64,000 nucleotides of DNA from Sva-07 sp964651825 (GTDB taxonomy: Bacteria > Actinomycetota > Acidimicrobiia > Acidimicrobiales > Ilumatobacteraceae). The notes under the pieces are model-generated. The model worked only from the letters and a program-made list of their open reading frames with translations. It did not search any database and had not been told where the DNA came from. The number at the start of each line of letters is the position of its first letter. Positions within the stretch are counted from its first letter, which is position 1. Of the stretch, positions 53,077-62,300 are shown in pieces. The stretch covers positions 13,063 through 77,062 of the forward strand of contig CAZYWK010000006.1 in NCBI GenBank assembly GCA_964651825.1. Direction: 5' to 3'. The position numbers were made by a program, and so were the translations under genes.

Positions 53077-53787
53077 ATGGGAACCAAATGCCGACCCGCG
53101 GCGACCACTTCGGACGTGAAACCCGACGACCGATCGACCGACCACACCGCGTGCGAACCGGTGCGCGAGATCCTGTCCGCCCGCGTCGACGGGGAGGCCG
53201 CCGCCGCCGAGATCGAGCAGGCCGACCGCCACCTCGCGACGTGCGTGGCGTGCCGGGCCTACCAACAGCAGCTGTCGATCCTCACCCGCCAGGTCCGCGT
53301 CCGGCCCGCCGAACCCGTACCGGACCTCGTCGATCGCGTCGTGGCCCGGGCGCGGCCGGCACGCCTCGGTCGGGGCAGTTGGATGCGGCCGGCACTCGCA
53401 TGGGTGGCCGTCGTGATGCTCGTGCAGAGCGTGCCGGCGCTGATCCTCGGCGATGCCGCCGGCACGAGCGCCCACACCGCCCGGCACCTCGGCGCGTTCG
53501 GTGCCGCGCTCGCCATCGGGTTCGCCTACGCGGCCTGGCGCCCGCACCGGGCGTTCGGGCTGTTGCCGTTCACCGCGGCCCTGGTCGTGACGACCGTGGT
53601 GAGCGCGGTCGCCGACGCCACGACCGGCGGGGTACGGCCGCTGTCGGAGAGCACCCATGTGGCCGAGGTGGCCGGCCTCGTACTGTTGTGGGCGATCGCC
53701 GGAGCGCCGGGCTGGCCGTTCAGCTCGATCGGGGCGCGACGGCGATCCGCTGCTCGATCCGCTCCACCGCGGTCCGCCACCACCTGA
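53077..53787 (+). CDS. Zinc-finger anti-sigma factor-like membrane protein
   Basis: A 236-residue protein. The N-terminal zinc finger CEPVREILSARVDGE ... HLATCVACRAY gives Cys, His and CxxC ligands of a ZAS (anti-sigma) domain. Five short membrane helices follow from about 100. It is divergent from the ECF sigma gene (19 bases apart), an unusual arrangement since anti-sigma factors usually share the sigma transcript. GTG 53116 is an alternative start that would leave a longer promoter gap. Function is inferred from the zinc finger and location. Confidence 0.75.
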   Translation: MGTKCRPAATTSDVKPDDRSTDHTACEPVREILSARVDGEAAAAEIEQADRHLATCVACRAYQQQLSILTRQVRVRPAEPVPDLVDRVVARARPARLGRGSWMRPALAWVAVVMLVQSVPALILGDAAGTSAHTARHLGAFGAALAIGFAYAAWRPHRAFGLLPFTAALVVTTVVSAVADATTGGVRPLSESTHVAEVAGLVLLWAIAGAPGWPFSSIGARRRSAARSAPPRSATT

Positions 53788-55204
53788 GCACGCTCGCTCC
53801 ATCGTCGGTCGCCGCATCGACGCCGTATGCGGTGAGCACCGATTCGCCGCAACCGACCACGTCGCCCCGCCGGAGGCGTCCGACCGCTCCGGCGAGGTCG
53901 CCGGCCGGCCACGGCAGTTCGCCGAGCACGACCGGGCCGACGCGTACCGTGCCCGACGACAGTCCGGTGCCGGCGTTGCGGTGCCAGAGCCACACCGACG
54001 CGACGGGCGAGGTGAGCACCGCAGCGATCGTCCACGCGAGGCCGGCGGGATCGTCGTCGCCGGGCGCGGCGCCCGCTCGCGCTCCCGCGAGGTCGTCGAA
54101 GGTCAGCTGCTCGCTCCCGGCGCCGGGGTACGCCGCCACGACCGGGACCGCCGGGAGCCACTCGCCCCGCTCGTCGCAGACCGCTTCGATGATCGAGGTC
54201 TGATTGGCCACCAGCACCTTCGGGACGAGCCGCTTGTCGGCCCATCGGCGCATCTTCGGGTCGAGCGCGTCGAGGTCGATGCGGGGGGCGGCGAAGCGCC
54301 GCTTCGCGAACGTGACAGATCGCTCGCCCCACCGCGTCCGGCCGGGATCGATCAGGCCGCTCGTGATCAGTCGCGGCCCGTCCTGATGATCGCCGACCGC
54401 CGGCACCATCCCGTAGTACTCGTCGCGAAAGTTGGCATTGAGCGTCGCCCGGTCGGCGAGCGTGCCTCGCGTCTGGAGGGCAGGGAGCGGCGGGACGTCA
54501 GTACGGGACGTGACCACGTGCGACCAGTTGCCGGGCGACGTCGGCCTCGACCCGCCACGGTTGGCAGCCTCGCCGAACTCGAATGCCAGGGCACAGGTCA
54601 ACACCTGGGCGTCGAACACGAGCTCGCCGGTCCACCACGACCAGATCAGCGCGGCCCGTTCGTCGAAGCTCGCTCGCAACGGGCCCGCGTCGCGGGCGGC
54701 CAGCAACGACTGCGGGAGCACGAAGGCCACCCGTCCGCCCGCCGGTTCGACCACTTCAGCGCCGAGGGCCAGGAACTCGACCGCGGCATCGGCGTACGGT
54801 CCGCCGCTGCGGGCGTTCGCGCCCCCGCGGGTGGTCGCTGCCGCCAGCTGTGACAGGAACGGCGGGTTGCCGATGACCAGGTCGAACCGCCGCCCCGAGA
54901 AGTCGTGGACGAGCGCGTCGCCGTGGACGATCTCCGCCGAACCGATCGTGGCGCGGGCCGCGGCCACCGCCGCTGGGTCGAGGTCGATGCCGGCCAGCTC
55001 GCACTCACCACCGAATGCCTCGACCCGCCCCACGACCGCGGCGAGGAAGCGGCCGTCCCCGCAGGCCGGGTCGAGCACCCGGAGGGGCCGCCCGCGACGA
55101 GCCCGCACGAAGTCCTCGTCGACCACCTCGTCGACGATCGTGGTGACGAGCTCATGCGGGGTGTACCAGGCGCCGAGCCGCTTGCGCCCGCTCGTCCCAC
55201 CCAT
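53720..55204 (-). CDS. N6-adenine DNA methyltransferase (Eco57I-like), orphan
   Basis: A 494-residue methyltransferase. It has YTPHELV, the SAM motif LDPACGDGRF (44-53), the acidic AGIDLDP, and the catalytic NPPF at 113-116 (DLVIGNPPF). This is the gamma-type amino-methyltransferase layout of type IIG/Eco57I enzymes. No nuclease domain or partner endonuclease is seen, so it may be a solitary DNA methylase. The ORF extends upstream to 56266 without a homologous start; ATG 55204 is the first sensible one. It overlaps the anti-sigma tail by 68 bases. Confidence 0.85.
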   Translation of the reverse strand: MGGTSGRKRLGAWYTPHELVTTIVDEVVDEDFVRARRGRPLRVLDPACGDGRFLAAVVGRVEAFGGECELAGIDLDPAAVAAARATIGSAEIVHGDALVHDFSGRRFDLVIGNPPFLSQLAAATTRGGANARSGGPYADAAVEFLALGAEVVEPAGGRVAFVLPQSLLAARDAGPLRASFDERAALIWSWWTGELVFDAQVLTCALAFEFGEAANRGGSRPTSPGNWSHVVTSRTDVPPLPALQTRGTLADRATLNANFRDEYYGMVPAVGDHQDGPRLITSGLIDPGRTRWGERSVTFAKRRFAAPRIDLDALDPKMRRWADKRLVPKVLVANQTSIIEAVCDERGEWLPAVPVVAAYPGAGSEQLTFDDLAGARAGAAPGDDDPAGLAWTIAAVLTSPVASVWLWHRNAGTGLSSGTVRVGPVVLGELPWPAGDLAGAVGRLRRGDVVGCGESVLTAYGVDAATDDGASVLRWWRTAVERIEQRIAVAPRSS

Positions 55205-55218
55205 CCGCGGGACTCTAC

Positions 55219-55279
55219 CGAGCCGAAATCCGGCGCGGATCTCGCGCTGACCGCGTGCTCCGCGCCATTTTTCGGCTCG
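55219..55279. repeat. Interrupted hairpin upstream of the methyltransferase
   Basis: Outer arms CGAGCCGAAA / TTTCGGCTCG (55219-55228 and 55270-55279) and inner arms GGCGCGGA / TCCGCGCC (55232-55239 and 55259-55266) are perfectly complementary, with three unpaired bases between them and a 19-nt loop. It lies between the divergent methyltransferase and coaA starts. Confidence 0.75.
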
Positions 55280-55303
55280 GGGTGCGGCGTCTAAGGTCAC
55301 CGC

Positions 55304-56251
55304 GTGTCGAGTCCCGCAACCGACCCACCGGTCCCCACCGGCCGCTACCTCGACTTCAACCGTGACGAATGGGCAGCGCTCCGCGCCGCCACGCCGATGA
55401 CGCTCCGCGCGCCGGAGCTGGCGCGGCTGCGCGGCATCAACGAACACATCGATCTCGACGAGGTCGCCGCGGTGTACCTCCCGCTCAGCCGGCTCCTCAA
55501 CCTGTACGTGAGCGCCACCCAGGACCTGCACAAGGTGTCCGCGACGTTCCTCGGCGCGATCTCGCCGAAGGTGCCGTACATCATCGGAGTCGCCGGCAGC
55601 GTGGCGGTGGGCAAGAGCACCTTCGCCCGCATCCTGCAGGCGCTGCTCGCCCAGTGGCCCGACCATCCGAAGGTCGACCTGATCACGACCGACGGGTTCC
55701 TCCACCCCAACCGCATCCTCGAAGCGCGCGGGCTGATGAACCGCAAGGGCTTCCCGGAGTCGTACGACACCCGCGAGCTGCTGCGGGTGTTGCGTGACAT
55801 CAAGAGCGGCGACGAGCAGGTCGAAGCGCCGGTCTACAGCCACGTCGTCTACGACATCGTGGACGGCGAGCGGGTCGTGATGAACCGGCCCGACATCGTC
55901 ATCCTCGAAGGCCTGAACGTGCTCCAGACGGGCCCCGATTCCACCGAGTTCGTCAGCGACTACTTCGACTTCTCCATCTATCTCGACGCCGAGGAGTCCG
56001 ACATCGAGCGGTGGTACGTCGACCGGTTCCTCACCCTGCGCAGCTCGGTGTTCCAGGACCCGAACTCGTTCTTCCGGATCTACGCCGAGCTCTCCGACGA
56101 CGATGCCGTCACCACCGCGAAAGGCATCTGGCACGGGATCAACGGGCTCAACCTGCGCGAGAACATCGCACCGACCCGCGAGCGGGCGTCGCTGATCGTG
56201 CACAAGACCGGCGACCACCACGTGGACCGCGTCCGGCTCCGACGCCTCTGA
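55304..56251 (+). CDS. coaA: Pantothenate kinase, type I
   Basis: A 315-residue kinase that makes 4'-phosphopantothenate, the first step of CoA synthesis. Motifs: P-loop GSVAVGKST, DLITTDGFLHPN, LMNRKGFPESYD and the end loop KGIWHGINGLNL. The start is GTG 55304. It is convergent with the HAD gene, with a possible hairpin (56267-56282) between the two stops. Confidence 0.93.
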   Translation: MSSPATDPPVPTGRYLDFNRDEWAALRAATPMTLRAPELARLRGINEHIDLDEVAAVYLPLSRLLNLYVSATQDLHKVSATFLGAISPKVPYIIGVAGSVAVGKSTFARILQALLAQWPDHPKVDLITTDGFLHPNRILEARGLMNRKGFPESYDTRELLRVLRDIKSGDEQVEAPVYSHVVYDIVDGERVVMNRPDIVILEGLNVLQTGPDSTEFVSDYFDFSIYLDAEESDIERWYVDRFLTLRSSVFQDPNSFFRIYAELSDDDAVTTAKGIWHGINGLNLRENIAPTRERASLIVHKTGDHHVDRVRLRRL

Positions 56252-56266
56252 TCTGCTCGGCCTCAC

Positions 56267-56282
56267 CGCGACTCTTGTCGCG
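56267..56282. terminator. Short hairpin between convergent coaA and HAD genes
   Basis: CGCGAC / GTCGCG pair around the 4-nt loop TCTT, 16 bases past the coaA stop. The stem extends only imperfectly beyond (GGCCTC... / GAGGTCGGCC). No T-run follows; a bidirectional terminator is possible. Confidence 0.3.
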
Positions 56283-56311
56283 ACATTCGAGGTCGGCCAA
56301 GCGTCCGGCTC

Positions 56312-57022
56312 TCAGAGGCCGAGCCAGGCGGGGAGCTCGGCGATCGAGCCGAGCTCGGCGAACTCCTCGTCGTGCTCGTCGACCCGTTCGAGCTCCCAGG
56401 TGAGGTGGTACGGGACATGCACGGCGTGCGCGCCGAGTGACAACACCGGCAAGATGTCGCTGCGCACCGAATTGCCGACCATGCAGAACCGCTCGGCCGG
56501 CACGGCGAAACGCTGCAGCAGCTTGGCGTAGGTCTCGGCGTCCTTCTCCAGCACGATCTCGAGCTCGGCGAAGTGGTGCTCGATGCCCGACGTGGTGATC
56601 TTGCGGGTCTGGTGGACGAGGTCGCCCTTGGTGATCAGCACCACCCGGCAGGCGGCCGCCACCTCGGTCAGCACCTCGGGCACGTGGTCGAGCAGCTGCA
56701 CCGGTTCGGTGAGCATCGACCGGCCGATCTCGCCGATCTCGCCGATCACCGAGGCCGGGACCGTCTCGTTCGTGACGGTGACCGCGGCCCGGATCATCGA
56801 CAGCGTGAAGGCCTTGACGCCGTATCCGGTGATCGGCACGTCGGCCTTCTCCGTGGCGCGCAGCGCGGCGTACACGTCGACGCCCGACGAGGCGTAGGGC
56901 GTCACCAACTCGATGAAGCGGCGCTCGGCGATCTCGAAGGAGTCCTCGCTGCGCCACAACGTGTCGTCGGCATCGAAGGCGACGACATCGAACCCGTCGA
57001 TGCGGCGGCCGGTGGCAGTCAC
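56312..57022 (-). CDS. HAD-family hydrolase
   Basis: A 236-residue haloacid-dehalogenase-like phosphatase. Motif I DADDTLWRS (nucleophile Asp), motif II VLITKGD, a Lys in the ELEIVLEKD region and motif IV MVGNSVRSDI are present. GTG 57022 overlaps the HTH stop (GTGA). It is last of the four-gene WXG100/DUF77/HTH/HAD unit. The substrate is unknown. Confidence 0.85.
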   Translation of the reverse strand: MTATGRRIDGFDVVAFDADDTLWRSEDSFEIAERRFIELVTPYASSGVDVYAALRATEKADVPITGYGVKAFTLSMIRAAVTVTNETVPASVIGEIGEIGRSMLTEPVQLLDHVPEVLTEVAAACRVVLITKGDLVHQTRKITTSGIEHHFAELEIVLEKDAETYAKLLQRFAVPAERFCMVGNSVRSDILPVLSLGAHAVHVPYHLTWELERVDEHDEEFAELGSIAELPAWLGL

Positions 57023-57378
57023 CGGTGGATGGCGTTCAGGTAGTTGTAGACGGTGATGCGGCTGACGCCCATCGCATCTGCGACGTCCTCCACCGCACGG
57101 CGGAGCGTGAACGCGCCCCGCTCGTCGAGCAGGCGAACCGCGCGTTGCTTGTCCTCGCGCGACAGCAACGGGAGCCTTCCACCGAGCTCGGCCTCGACGG
57201 CATCGATCAGCCGGTCGAGCGCGCCGTGGAGGGGGGGAAGCCGTACGGCCACGATCGACCGGCCGTCCCACACGATCGGCACGTCGCTCGCCTCGGCCTC
57301 CGAGACCGGGACGAACGTCGCGCCGACCGCGTCGACGAGCGGACGGATCGCCCGCAGGAGCGGATTCGGCTCGATCAC
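57019..57378 (-). CDS. DauR/YheO-type HTH regulator, short form
   Basis: A 119-residue protein. The C-terminal half is an HTH_22-like domain: LLDERGAFTLRRAVEDVADA followed by GVSRITVYNYLNAIHR. The first 65 residues are a partial sensory part, shorter than the PAS-like domain of YheO/DauR. GTG 57378 overlaps the stop of the DUF77 gene (GTGA), and the stop overlaps the HAD start, so translation is coupled. A role as regulator of this unit is likely but unproven. Confidence 0.75.
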   Translation of the reverse strand: MIEPNPLLRAIRPLVDAVGATFVPVSEAEASDVPIVWDGRSIVAVRLPPLHGALDRLIDAVEAELGGRLPLLSREDKQRAVRLLDERGAFTLRRAVEDVADAMGVSRITVYNYLNAIHR

Positions 57379-57608
57379 GCCGTCGCCTCGATGTGAATCG
57401 ACACGTGTGTGGCGCCGTTGCTGATCGCCGCGTCGGTGATGCGCCCGACCAGCACTCCGACGTCGGCGGCGGCGACGTCGCACGCCGAACCGAACGGACC
57501 CATGTCGACCTCGACACCGATCGTGCGGGCCGACTCGACCGCCGCCAGCACGTGTGCGCCCGGGTCGCCCTCGACGAACGGCTCGATGGTGAACTCGACG
57601 TGAACCAC
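57375..57608 (-). CDS. DUF77 / thiamine-binding-like small protein
   Basis: A 77-residue protein (MTH1187/YkoF fold, PF01910). EFTIEPFVEGDPGAHVLAAVES and CDVAAADVGVLVGRI fit the family, members of which bind thiamine-like compounds. The C-terminus HVSIHIEATA is also typical. GTG 57608 starts the conserved part. It lies 34 bases after the WXG100 gene. Confidence 0.72.
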   Translation of the reverse strand: MVHVEFTIEPFVEGDPGAHVLAAVESARTIGVEVDMGPFGSACDVAAADVGVLVGRITDAAISNGATHVSIHIEATA

Positions 57609-57642
57609 CGCTGCAGCGTAGGTCGTGGTGGCGAATGCGTCC

Positions 57643-57909
57643 TCAGCTGCCCATGACGCGGCGCAGCTCGTCGGCGCGGACCACACAGTCCTTGCCGGCG
57701 AGGCCGAACGCCTCGTTGAGCTTGCCGAGCGCCTGCTTGAAGCTGCCGTTCCACTCGGCGGCGAACCGTTCGCGGGCGGGCCCCTGCCACGTCGTCCCGT
57801 TCATGGCGCCGTCGACCAGCGACGTCACCTGGGTGATCGCGTCGATCTGGCGGGTCAGGGTGTTGCCGAGATTGGTCAGTTCGTCCGGGTTCGCTCCGTA
57901 CATCGACAT
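57643..57909 (-). CDS. WXG100 (ESAT-6-like) protein
   Basis: An 88-residue helical hairpin protein with the W-x-G turn at 41-43 (TTWQGPARERFAAEW), the hallmark of type VII secretion substrates. The length is standard. A strong RBS (AAGGAG, 57916-57921) stands 6 bases before ATG 57909. No partner WXG100 gene is adjacent, so a homodimer is likely; it heads the DUF77/HTH/HAD unit. The window's only EccC-like ATPase lies 50 kb away. The C-terminus (ADELRRVMGS) lacks an obvious YxxxD/E signal. Confidence 0.85.
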   Translation of the reverse strand: MSMYGANPDELTNLGNTLTRQIDAITQVTSLVDGAMNGTTWQGPARERFAAEWNGSFKQALGKLNEAFGLAGKDCVVRADELRRVMGS

Positions 57910-58044
57910 GGTCGTCTCCTTCGTAGCTGGGTTGCGTTGGTGGTTCTGATTGCTGGGTGATGCCGCGTCGGCGTCATCGTCGGGAACGTGGGCGGTCGAC
58001 GGGGTGAAGCGGAATGCCTACGATTCGGTCATGGGACGCATCCG

Positions 58045-59295
58045 ATGACCACCGAGGCGCACGAGACCGGGTCCGACGGACAGCAGCTGGCGGACTCCGT
58101 ACGCGAACACGCGGCCGAACTGCTCGACGATGCGATCGCGCTGCGGCGGCGGCTCCACGAGTGGCCCGAGCTCGGCAACGATCTGCCGATCACGCGCGAC
58201 CAGGTGCTGGCATCGCTCGAAGGGCTCCCGCTCGCGGTGACCACGCACGAGTCGACGAGTGGCATCGTCGCGCTGCTCGAGGGCTCGAGGCCGGGTCCGA
58301 CGATCATCCTGCGCGGTGACATGGACGCGCTGCCGATGCCGGAGGACACCGGGCTCGACTTCTCGTCCCACGTCGAGGGGTGCATGCACGCGTGTGGCCA
58401 CGACACCCACACTGCGATGCTCTCGGGGGCCGCACACCTGTTGAGCACCCGTCGCGACGATCTTGCCGGCCGCGTGTTGTTCATGTTCCAGCCGGGGGAG
58501 GAAGGCCATCACGGCGCGCGCTTCATGCTCGACGAGGGGCTGCTCGACGTTCCGGGACTCTCCGATGGCAGCGACTCACCGGTCGACGCGGCGTTCGCGC
58601 TGCACATCACCTCCTCGATCCCGAGCGGATGGGTCAGCACCAGACCCGGCGCGATCATGGCGTCGGCCGACACGATGATCATCCGCATCACCGGCAAGGG
58701 CGGCCACGCCAGCGAACCGCACCGCACCATCGATCCGATCCCGGTCGCTTGCGAGATCGTCCAGGCGTTGCAGCTCATGATCACCCGGTCGATCGACGTG
58801 TTCGATCCGTCCGTCGTCACCGTCGGGCGCATCACGGCCGGCACGACCAACAACGTCATCCCTGAGACCGCCGAGATCGAGGGCACCATCCGCGCGGTCA
58901 GCGAACGCACGAGGGCCAAGGTGCACGACGGCATCCGGCGCGTCGCCGACGGGATCGCCGCCGCGCACGGCTGCGGCTCGGAGGTGGAGATCGACATCGG
59001 ATACCCCGTCACGTCCAACGACGACCGCTTCGCCGGCTTCGCCTCGCGCATGGCGGCCGACGTCGTCGGCGCCGAACGCGTCATCCCCCTGCCCCATCCC
59101 GTGATGGGCGCCGAGGACTTCAGCTACCTCCTGCAGCAGGTGCCGGGAGCGATGATGTTCCTCGGCGGCACGCCCGAGGGACGCGACCCCTCGACCGCGG
59201 CGCCGAACCACTCGAACCGCGTGTACTTCGACGAGTCAGCGATGACCACCGGCATCTCGCTCTATGCGACGGCCGCGCTGGAGCATCTGTCGTAA
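58045..59295 (+). CDS. M20 family amidohydrolase (hippurate hydrolase/IAA-amino acid-type)
   Basis: A 416-residue metallo-amidohydrolase. LRRRLHEWPELG begins the family; GDMDALPMPED and CMHACGHDTHTAML supply zinc ligands; the catalytic Glu is in FQPGEEGHHGA, and HPVMGAEDFSYLL closes the site. Such enzymes cleave N-acyl or amide bonds of amino acids, often aromatic or peptidic. Start ATG 58045. It is divergent from the WXG100 unit. Confidence 0.9.
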   Translation: MTTEAHETGSDGQQLADSVREHAAELLDDAIALRRRLHEWPELGNDLPITRDQVLASLEGLPLAVTTHESTSGIVALLEGSRPGPTIILRGDMDALPMPEDTGLDFSSHVEGCMHACGHDTHTAMLSGAAHLLSTRRDDLAGRVLFMFQPGEEGHHGARFMLDEGLLDVPGLSDGSDSPVDAAFALHITSSIPSGWVSTRPGAIMASADTMIIRITGKGGHASEPHRTIDPIPVACEIVQALQLMITRSIDVFDPSVVTVGRITAGTTNNVIPETAEIEGTIRAVSERTRAKVHDGIRRVADGIAAAHGCGSEVEIDIGYPVTSNDDRFAGFASRMAADVVGAERVIPLPHPVMGAEDFSYLLQQVPGAMMFLGGTPEGRDPSTAAPNHSNRVYFDESAMTTGISLYATAALEHLS

Positions 59296-59318
59296 CCCAC
59301 TGCGAGGCCCGACCGCGG

Positions 59319-62300
59319 TCAGACCGTTCGGCCGTCGAAGTGGTCGCCGAGGCGGACGCGCAGCGTCACCAATTCGAAGGGGCGCAGCGTGAGCGTGACG
59401 ATGCCGTCGCCCACCTCTTCGCCGGCGCCCGGTTCCTCGAGCAGGTTGCAGCGCCATGCCGCGGTCACACGCCGGTTCGGCCGCACGTCGACCACGGTCC
59501 GGTTGCCCACCGCCTCGTGGCAGCGAACGATGAGGTCACCCGAACCGTCGTCGGCCACCTTGACCGCATCGACCTGAACCCCCGTGTTCCTCGTACCTGC
59601 CCGGTGGTTGCTGATCGTCACGAGCGGCGCCGGCGGAGCTCCCTGCGAGCCGGCGGTGCCCTCGACGAGCCGCACCGGGCAGTTCAGCCGCGCCGCGGCG
59701 TCGCGAACCAGGGCGGGCTCGCCCCGGTGGGGAAGGACGGCGAGCGTCACCTGGTGCCGGCCGTGGTCGGCGTCGGGATCGGGATACTTCGCGGCGCGGG
59801 CGAGGCTGACGCGCACCGCGCCGTCGAACACACTGTGGCCGTAGCGGCCGTCGTTGAGGATCGCCACACCGAAGTCCGGCTCGGTCACGTCGACGAAGCG
59901 GTGCGCGCAGACCTCGAACTTCGCCGCATCCCACGAGTTCGACGGATGCGTCGGCCGCTCGACGACGCCGAACTGCACATCGCACCGGGCGGTGTCGGCC
60001 CGCACATCGATCGGGAACGCCATCGACAGGAGATGCTCGTCGTGGCGCCAGTCGAGCTCGACGTGCACGAGCAGCTCGGCGCTGCCGGCGCGCAGCTCGT
60101 AGGTGATCGTGGCAGATGACGGCCCGAACGGGCGCCGCACGGCGACCCGGCCGACGAGCGGGCCACGATCGGTGAGCTCCACCTCGACGTCCGCCGCACC
60201 CGTCAGGGCCGTCGCGTTGCGGCGCGTCCAGGCTTCGAGGTCCCACGCGTCGTACTCGACCGGATGGTCCGGCGCCAGCTCGAGCACCGCGGCGAACGCA
60301 CCGGTCGGAACCAGCTCGCGGGCGTTGGCGAGATCGATGATCGAGCAAAGGTTGCCCGCATGGTCCCAACGGACCGCGAGGCGCGAGTTCGTCATCGAAG
60401 TGTCGGAACAGATCACACGGTCGTCCACGGGGACCGGCCGGAGCGGGGCGACGCCGAGTGCCGGCACGCTCGCCAGCACGGCGAGGTCGCCGTCGGCGAG
60501 CACCTGGATGCCCCCGGCCGAGTCGACACCCGATCCCTCGCCGACGCCGCGCACGTCATGAAGGACGACGACACCGTCGACCGGCGCGTCCGCCGGGTTC
60601 GCCAACGACTGGCCGGAGGGGGCGATCTCGGCCAGCAGGCCGGCGACCCGGCCGTCGAGCTCGGCGCCGACGCGAGCGAACACGGCTTCGGCATCGGCAT
60701 GGGCCCACGCGATCGACGAGCCGGGAAGGATGTCGTGGAACTGCTGCGTGAGCACCTCGCGCCAGAGGTCGTCCACCCCGGCCGAGCGACCGAGCGTGGC
60801 CGCCCACAGTTCAGCTTCGACCAGCAGCCGCTCGCAACGCCGGTTGCCGAGCTTCGTGCGCAGCTGGCTCGTGAGTGTGCCGCGGTGCGTCTCGAAGTAC
60901 AGCTCACCGCGCCACACGGGGATGCGCGCGCCGGCGCTGAGGTCGGCCTCGACCGCCTCGAAGAAGTCGTCGGGGGTGCCGATCTCGAGGGTGTAGCGGG
61001 GGTCGGAGGCGGCAAGGCGGCGAGCCCGCTCGAGCATCTCGCGGGTCGGGCCGCCACCACCGTCACCGTGTCCGAACGGCACCAGCGATTGGCCGCTCCA
61101 GCCGTGGTCCTTGAAGTTCGCCGCGGCGTACGCCAGCTCGGCCGGCGTGATCTCGGCGTTGTAGGTGTCGACGGGCGGGAAGTGGGTGAGCACCCGCGTA
61201 CCGTCGAGTCCTTCCCACCAGAACGTGCTGTGCGGGAAGCGGTTCTGCTTGTTCCACGAGAGCTTCTGGGTGACGAAGCGCTGCATACCGCCGGCGGCGA
61301 ACAGCTGCGGGAGGCCGGCCGGGTATCCGAACACGTCGGGGATCCACACCTCCTCGCAACGCTGACCGAACTTCTCCTCGAAGTAGCGCTGACCGACGAC
61401 GATCTGGCGGGCGAGGCTCTCGCCGGACGGCAGGTTCATGTCGGCTTCGACCCACATTCCGCCGACCGGCACCCACTGGCCACGTTCGGCGCGCTCGACG
61501 ATGCGGCCGAACAGTTCCGGCGCCAGTTCCTCGATCCAGGCATAGTGCTGCGCGCTGGAACAGGCGAACCGGTACTCGGGGTAGTCGTCCATCAGCGCAG
61601 TGGCCGAGGCGAACGTGCGCACACACTTGCGGCGTGTCTCGCGGATCGGCCACAGCCATGCCGTGTCGATGTGGGCGTGCCCGATGGCGATCGAGCGATG
61701 CGGCGGGAGTGCGGCGTCGACTCGTTGGCCCGCGACCCACGGTTCCAGGGCTCGGCGGGAAGCTTCGACGTCGGGGAGGCGGTCGAGCGCCGCCTCGAGC
61801 GCGCGCAGCATCTTCACCCGGCGCTGATCGTCGAGGCGCAGGGTACGCATCATCCCGTCGACGACCTCGATGTCGTAGGCGAGCGCCTCGGCGCAGGGGT
61901 CGACCACGACGAGTTCGGCACACCGCAAGCGGTAGATCGGATCGCTCGTCGCGGTATCGGGTGAGCCCTGCGGCGACGGCCGGAATTGAGGGAACGACGG
62001 GTTCGAAGCCGCTTCGAGCAGCAGCGTGACCTCGCCCGTCGAATCGTCGAGCGCGTAGTTCGTGCGCCGCGGGTGGATCCCCTGCAGGGGGCGCCACGAA
62101 CCGCTGCCGTCGAGCTCGACGAGCAGGCCTTCGCACTGGAAACCGGCCGCGTCGGGACGGAAGCCGAGGTCGATGACCGCCTCGACGCGTCGGCCCGACC
62201 ACTCCTCCGGCCGCGACCCCTCGAAGCGGAACCAGGTGGTGCCCCACGGTGCGCCCCAGTCGTCGCCGGCGGCGAACGGATCGAGGTGGTCGAGGTCAGG

